From Mytilus galloprovincialis (taxonomy: Eukaryota; Mollusca; Bivalvia; Mytilida; Mytilidae): DNA of 64,000 nt. Of this stretch, positions 58,927 to 64,000 are shown piece after piece. The translations under genes were made by a program, and so were the position numbers. Each line of letters begins with the position of its first letter. Position 1 is the stretch's first letter. Under the pieces are notes generated by a model. That model saw nothing but the letters and a program-made list of their open reading frames with translations, was not told the DNA's origin and made no database searches. The stretch covers positions 66,865,261 to 66,929,260 of the forward strand of contig NC_134845.1 of the NCBI RefSeq assembly GCF_965363235.1, read 5' to 3'.

Positions 58927-60255
58927 GTAATAATAATTATTTATTTGCAAAACAGACAAAAACCAATTTTGGTTATGGCAAATACATTGACAAAACAAAC
59001 ATGATCAAACATAATGAAAACTCGACAATATTATAAGAGATATATATGATAAAAACAGTTATTGTTCTCCTTTTCTCAGTTCTAATGACTCTTTAATAAA
59101 AGAAACAACTGCTTTTACATCATTTGGTGTTGATGGATTTAGTATAATCACGAGATTATCAGTAAAATTAAGTGTATTAAAATTCACATATTTTTGTATA
59201 TAATATTTTAGAAAGATTTCTCTTTTATTTTCATTCATTTTACAGTTGAAATGAAATTCATCGTCTAAGATATTACATATTTTACATTTTCTTTCATTTC
59301 GTGGTATTTTGGTATATCGTCCAGTTTCTATTAAGAGACAATGATCGCTTATTCTAAATTTGGTTAACATTTTTCTTGTTTCTTTACTTAGGTGTGATAG
59401 GTAGTATTTCATTTGGTTATTTATATTAGATTTAAGAAATTTATATAGATGTATTTTATAATTTTCGTTTAAGTTATTTGTTTTATCATCAATAAGAGTT
59501 TGATAATAGTTGATATAACTCTTTTTTAATTGGGTTTTTAACATTTTAGTCTGTTTTAAAGTTTTAGTTTCCTCAATAAGTTTGATGTCAATATTTATAT
59601 CTTGTGACACATTTTTTTGCAAAAGTATACCAAGAGTATGTTCCCTTAGTATCTAAACTTTTAGTTAATTTAAAGGCTTCATTAAGAAGTGGGTTTAGAT
59701 TTTCATTATTTGATCTAGATAGGTACATCATAGTTTGGGTTTTTATGAAAATTGCTAATGGCAGAAGTCCTAGTTCATTTGTAACAGCTATATTTGTTGA
59801 GCTTCTTTTTGTCCCCAGTACTTGTTTAATAAAATGTAGCTGGTTTTTTTTCTAAAATAGTTTTATCAATAAAATGAATAGCATCTGGTGTTGAGCTATT
59901 TTTGTTAGTTCGGAGTTTAGCTCTATAAAATTGAATATAAGTGTCCATATAACATATTTCACTATTATATGTTAAAATAGGTTTGACCAAAGTTTCAAAA
60001 AGGTTGCAAGATACTCTCACAGGAAGTTGTCCAAAGCCTAATGAGTAAGAGTTAATAGCAAATAAAACTTTTCTTGTCTTTTTTGCAAGATCTGAACTAC
60101 AACTAGTTAGACTGCCATTAGATGTTATAACACATCCAAGGTATTTATATTCATATACTTTTTCAAGGTATTTTTCTTTAAATTTCAAAAAGGGTTTATT
60201 TATTTTACTTGGGTTATTTTGTAGTATCATGGTTTTAGAATTTTTTGTATTAATT
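58927..60255 (-). pseudogene. LINE reverse-transcriptase C-terminal fragment, 5'-truncated
   Basis: The - strand carries VYEYKYLGCVITSNGS and LPVRVSCNLFETLVKPILTYNSEI (60230-59826), typical of the region after the catalytic fingers in non-LTR reverse transcriptases. A short frame-shifted middle follows (TKRSSTNIAVTNELGLLPL, SLDTKGTYSWYTF). Then comes a 187-codon C-terminal piece (59622-59059) with RISDHCLLIETGRY and CKICNILDDEFHF, the usual terminal zinc-binding motif. The catalytic core (FADD) is absent, so this is a dead 5'-truncated insertion, as LINEs normally leave. Its 3' end abuts the TTAA of the T1 MITE and its 5' end lies near 60255 within the host element. Confidence 0.75.
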
Positions 60256-60257
60256 GT

Positions 60258-60490
60258 TAATTGTTAATAGCAAGAAATTTTCAATGCACAGTATTCAGCA
60301 ATAGCAAGAAATCTTCAATTGCACAGTATTGTGCAATAGCAAGAAATTTTCAATTGCACAGTATTGCGCAATCAGTAAGAAATCTTCAATTGCACAGTAT
60401 TGTGCAATAGCAAATATGTTCAATTGCACAGTATTGCGCAATAGCAAGAAATATCTATTTGCACAATATTGTGCAATAGCAAGAAATTTT
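60258..60490. repeat. Minisatellite of six or seven 33-36 bp palindromic units
   Basis: The unit is close to CAATAGCAAGAAATTTTCAATTGCACAGTATTGTG. Each unit contains TTGCACAGTATTGTGCAA, nearly a perfect palindrome. Units differ by single bases and 1-3 base indels. Confidence 0.8.
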
Positions 60491-61110
60491 CAATTGGAGT
60501 TATCTTTTTTTGTCCAGAATAGTAGTTGAATCAACCTAAATCATTGTTTTATACAATATACAATGTATATTAACTTTTACTACCAACTGATAAATTAAAA
60601 CAATCTTTACTATTCAGTGATAACAAGCACCTTTTGTTACATTTCATTTTGATATTTTATGATGTATTTAAATGAATACTTATTGTTGCAAACTCCATTA
60701 GAAATTTGAATTGAAATCAGTTTTTTGAAAAAGGGAAAGGGGGTATTGAAAAAAAAATTGGGGGGGGGTTCAATTTTGCTCATTTCAGATTTCATAAATA
60801 AAAAGAAAATGTCTTCAATTTTTTTTGAGAGGATTAAAATACAACAGCATAGTGAATTGCACAAAGGCAAAACAAAAATTTTAAGTTCATTAGACCACAT
60901 TCATTCTGTGTCAGAAACCTATGCTGTGTCAACTATTTAATCACAATCCAAATTTAGAGCTGAATCCAGCTAGAATGTTGTGTCCATACTTGCCCCAACC
61001 GTTCAGGGTTCAACCTCTGCGGTCGTATAAAGCTGCGCCCTGCGGAGCATCTGGTTGTTATAATAAAAGGAGATCAGATGTAAAGTATACCTCTATAAGT
61101 CCATAATTAA

Positions 61111-62614
61111 GGTAGCACGGTAGTATTTGCATTCCAGAATTTAGGTTGCTCTTTTGTGTACCCTACCTAAGTCAATGTATCTGAACAGTGTGATGGGACC
61201 AAATATACAGTATTAACTGAACATACTTTCCCAAACTGAGGGATGAATCAGGTGTAGAAAATTTTTGCATACAGATGAAAATGAATTTTTGAGAATTTTT
61301 TTAAATTTTGTATTCACTGCACGATAAAAGACCTAAAAGCACTAGTGGCCTAAGGTTTTTGTCGAGCCTGCAACTTTTGTTGCAGAAAACTCGACATAGG
61401 GATAGTGATCCGGCGGCGGTGTTAGCTCACTTTTTAAAAGCTTTATATTTTAGAAGATGGAAGACCTGGATGCTTCATACTTTGTATATAGATGCCTCAT
61501 GTTACGAAGTTTCCGTCAGTCACATGTCCAATGTCCTTGACCTCATTTTCATGGTTCAGTGACCACTTGAAAAAAAAGTTCAGATTTTTTGTAATGTTGA
61601 ATTCTCTCTTATTATAAGTGATAGGATAACTATATTTTGGTATGTGCGTACCTTGCAAGGTCATCATGCCCGTCAGACAGTTTTCACTTGACCTCGACCT
61701 CATTTCATGGCTCAGTAAACAAGGTTAAGTTTTGGTGGTCAAGTCCATATCTCAGATACTATAAGCAATAGGGCTAGTATATTGGGTGTATGGAAGGACT
61801 GTAAGGTGTACATGTTCAACTGGCAGGTGTCATCTGACTTTGACCTCATTTTCATGGTTCAGTGGTTATAGTTAAGTTTTTGTGTTTTGGTCTGTTTTAC
61901 TCATACTTTATGCAATAGGTCTACTATATTTGTTGTATGGAATGATTGTAAGATGAACATGTCTAGCGGACAGATGTCATCTGACCTTGACCTCATTTTC
62001 ATGGTTCAGTGGTCACAGTTAAGTTTTTCAGTTTTGGTCTTTTTATCTGATACTATACGCCATAGGTCAACTATATTTAGTGTATGGAAATATTTTATGA
62101 TTTATATATTAGTTGCGCAGGTTTTATTTGACCTTGACCTCATTTTCACGGTTCATTGCTCAGTGTTAAGGTTTTTGTGTTTTGGTCTATTTTTCTTAAA
62201 CTATAAGTATTAGGTCAACTATATTTGTTTTATGGAAGCATCGTTAGCTGTACATGTCAGCCTGGCATGGTTCATCTGACCTTGACCTCATTTTCATGGT
62301 TCATTGGTCTTTGTTTAGTTATCTTGGTTAATGTAACGTTTATGTGACAGTTGTAATAAAGCTTAATACTTAGGACTATCAACATAATATCAATGATTAG
62401 TAAAGTAGGCGAGACATTTCAGTGTGTGCACTCTTGTTAATAATAACAAAAAAGTAAATGGTCATGATACATATTCAAATTCATTTCTGAATAGTAAAAT
62501 GAAAGTACTTCAGTTAACAGTGAATGTAGAATTTTTGGCAGCGTTAGAAAGTGGTGAAATTTTTTAAAAGGCTATCATTATCCCTTATGGGCCAGGAAAT
62601 ACTACCGTGCCACC
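61111..62614. mobile_element. TTAA-flanked inverted-repeat element, family T3 (1.5 kb)
   Basis: TTAA stands at 61107-61110 and 62615-62618. The ends GGTAGCACGGTAGTATTT and AAATACTACCGTGCCACC are complementary. The core is six tandem units of about 147 bp (about 61535-62330), each with CTTGACCTCATTTTCATGGTTCA and AATAGGTCAACTATATTTG-like text. No transposase; the open frames are repeat sequence. Confidence 0.75.
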
Positions 62615-62717
62615 TTAAGACACCAATCCAATGACACAGGTAAAACATAATAAGAAGTCAGTAAGTAGTATGAAATGGGGTCAGTCCGCCACAATTCCAC
62701 CACAGGAAGCCACGTCA

Positions 62718-63062
62718 CAGGTAATCCTCTTAACTATGACGTAGTATCCGGTCTATAATCTCTTAATCCTCTTAACTCGTACCTAACATCCGGGTTATAA
62801 TCCTCTTAACTGAAGTAGGTTAATCTCTAAATCCTCTTAACTGCTACTTAACATCCGTGTTATAATCCTCTTAACTGAAGTGGATTAATCTCCTAATCCT
62901 CTTAACTGCTACTTAACATCCGTGTTATAATCCTCTTAACTGAAGTGGATTAATCTCTTCATCTTCTTAACTTGTACTTAACATCCTAGTTATAATCCTC
63001 TTAACTGAAGTAGATTAATCTTGTAATCCTTTTAACTGCTACTTAACATCCTGGTTAAAATC
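62718..63062 (+). repeat. About five tandem 65-bp units
   Basis: The unit is close to GTTATAATCCTCTTAACTGAAGTGGATTAATCTCCTAATCCTCTTAACTGCTACTTAACATCC. GTTATAATCCTCTTAACTGAAG recurs at about 62794, 62859, 62924 and 62989. TCCTCTTAACT also occurs twice per unit, a half-unit periodicity. Confidence 0.8.
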
Positions 63063-63123
63063 CGGTGGTGGAAAATTAACGGAAGTATTTTTAATCCCCC
63101 CTACCCTCCTACGTATGATCTTG

Positions 63124-63162
63124 TAAACGTGGCATACACGTTGACCTATCCACGTTTACATC
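63124..63162. repeat. Short hairpin (GTAAACGTGG / CCACGTTTAC)
   Basis: TGTAAACGTGG and CCACGTTTACA are exact 11-base complements separated by about 17 bases. GTAAACGT appears again about 17 bases later. Isolated; no function inferred. Confidence 0.5.
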
Positions 63163-63310
63163 CTAAAGTTTAATCTTGTAAACGTATAATCTGAATGCAA
63201 AAAGTTTATAAACTAAGAAAAAACGTTTACTATACAGAATACATCATCAGTATTTACATAAGAACAAATAGTACGAATCTCCAAAATTTTAATATGTATA
63301 CACTTTTAAG

Positions 63311-63377
63311 AGAAAGAGAACTAACAGGGAAGATCAGACGATCACGAAGAGGTCCCAAAAAGAGTCCTTTGGACAAG
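63311..63377 (+). other. Possible basic exon, unrecognised
   Basis: A 67-base stretch between the acceptor CACTTTTAAG and the donor GACAAG|GTATGA reads ERELTGKIRRSRRGPKKSPLDK, a basic, codon-like sequence unlike the surrounding AT-rich DNA. No neighbouring exon was found in the remaining 600 bases, so it may be a chance frame or one exon of a gene extending to the right. Confidence 0.25.
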
Positions 63378-63384
63378 GTATGAT

Positions 63385-64000
63385 AAGGGGCATTTTTGGC
63401 CCCCTCTTCAAATGACTTCATATTCAATCCATCACTAGTCTATGCATAGTGACTTAAAAAAATGTTGAACATTTTGTGTTTATGTGATTATTTGGTTGCC
63501 TAGCAACGGGTTTTATAAAACGAACTATAAGATCAATCTTTTTTGCAATTGCCAAAGGAAAAGACTTCTGAATCTATTAAAATGAATGGTGATGTGTTAC
63601 CAAACACTTGAATATTTACTATTGTTGGGTCTATCATTTTAAAAAGTTCTTAATAGTAACCACAATGTTGTCTAGTGACCACACAAAAGTACTTTTTTAT
63701 CCAATGCTATCCATAAAAAAAAATGAAAAATTCAAATGTTTTCATACAACTCATATTAAGTCGACTCCTATATTGATATATTTTGTTACAATTTGATTTT
63801 GTATCTGTATAATCCGTCAAATCAATCCGAGTTTTCCTTAGCAACGCATAGTTAGTTTTAAGTTAACAGTTGAAGAACATTTAAAGAGATGTTTAGTGTC
63901 ACTGATGGTAACTTTTAAGCTCGAAATGTAGAACTAAAGGATATTTATGAGTACCTTTAGTGCAGATGTGCAATTCTAAAAGCGTCTTAGTGATCGTCAT
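63385..64000. other. AT-rich end of window, nothing recognised
   Basis: No gene, RNA or element could be supported here. Confidence 0.35.

Larger units (their letters stand above)
57168..61030. mobile_element. Element ending in TATACGACCGCA, interrupted by later insertions
   Basis: The left end TTTATACGACCGCAAAAATTG and the right end TGCGGTCGTATAAA are short complements. Inside are three 163-bp units (from 57254, 57414 and 57578; CTTTAGTATAAGTAAATAGAAATCTATGAAATTT, GGTCCCAACAGTTTAGGAAT), three units of about 260 bp (from 57717, 57976 and 58237; TGGGGTTCTTTGATATGC), a palindromic minisatellite (60258-60490) and a unique tail. The sequence is recognised as a frequent mussel repeat. Between 58512 and 60257 it is split by a TTAA MITE and a LINE fragment. 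Confidence 0.65.

Noticed and set aside
59826..60230. Active LINE reverse transcriptase
   Set aside because: Only the C-terminal part is present, the catalytic core is absent, and at least two frame breaks occur.
60258..60490. CRISPR-like array of regular palindromic repeats
   Set aside because: There are no unique spacers, the unit is continuous, the host is a eukaryote, and no cas genes are present. It is a minisatellite in a mobile element.
62718..63062. CRISPR-like spacing of TAATCCTCTTAACT
   Set aside because: The sequence between the motifs is itself repeated every 65 bp, so it is an ordinary tandem repeat.

Overview
The window looks like nuclear DNA of a bivalve mollusc, most likely a mytilid mussel (Mytilus or a close relative). 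The grounds are AT-rich sequence with intron-split genes bounded by GT...AG, dense mussel-type interspersed repeats (for example the family ending in AATCATACCACATCTTCTT and the family containing GACGAAACGCGCGTCTGGCG), molluscan-style gene families, and many non-autonomous DNA transposons. Nothing in it is prokaryotic or plasmid-like. The genus is an inference from recognised repeat sequence; no search was run.

Genes. Two genes could be assembled exon by exon with consistent splice phases. (1) A secreted C-type lectin on the + strand, 3986-10598: six exons, 214 residues. (2) A single-pass membrane receptor-like protein on the - strand, 39155-32746: six exons, 348 residues, with signal peptide, one cysteine-rich EGF-like region, a transmembrane helix and a tyrosine-containing tail. 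(3) A third gene, on the - strand at 18650-13605, is STING-like: four phase-compatible exons cover the last membrane helix and most of the cyclic-dinucleotide-binding domain. Its 5' exons and true C-terminus were not resolved. The lectin and STING genes point towards innate immunity, but adjacency is no evidence that the genes work together.

Broken genes. A rhodopsin-type GPCR remnant (28840-28215, -) carries several frame breaks. A Crypton-type tyrosine recombinase (30825-29024, -) has one frameshift and two apparently substituted catalytic positions. A LINE ORF1/ORF2 junction lies at 42655-41170 (-), and a 5'-truncated LINE reverse-transcriptase C-terminus at 60255-58927 (-).

Mobile-element layout. 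1.4-3.7 kb: an inverted-repeat element, a hairpin MITE and a TTAA-flanked MITE. 10.7-13.2 kb: a 2.5-kb foldback element with 5-bp ACTTT target duplications. 19-28 kb: mostly repeats and featureless AT-rich DNA. 43.37-53.91 kb: the most striking structure, two very similar TA-flanked inverted-repeat elements of 6.0 and 4.55 kb joined head to tail at a perfect 52-bp palindrome, each filled with a tandem array of about 430-bp units. 57.2-61.0 kb: a TATACGACCGCA-ended element split by a TTAA MITE plus a LINE fragment. 61.1-62.6 kb: another TTAA-flanked element holding six 147-bp repeats. 62.7-63.1 kb: a 65-bp tandem repeat.
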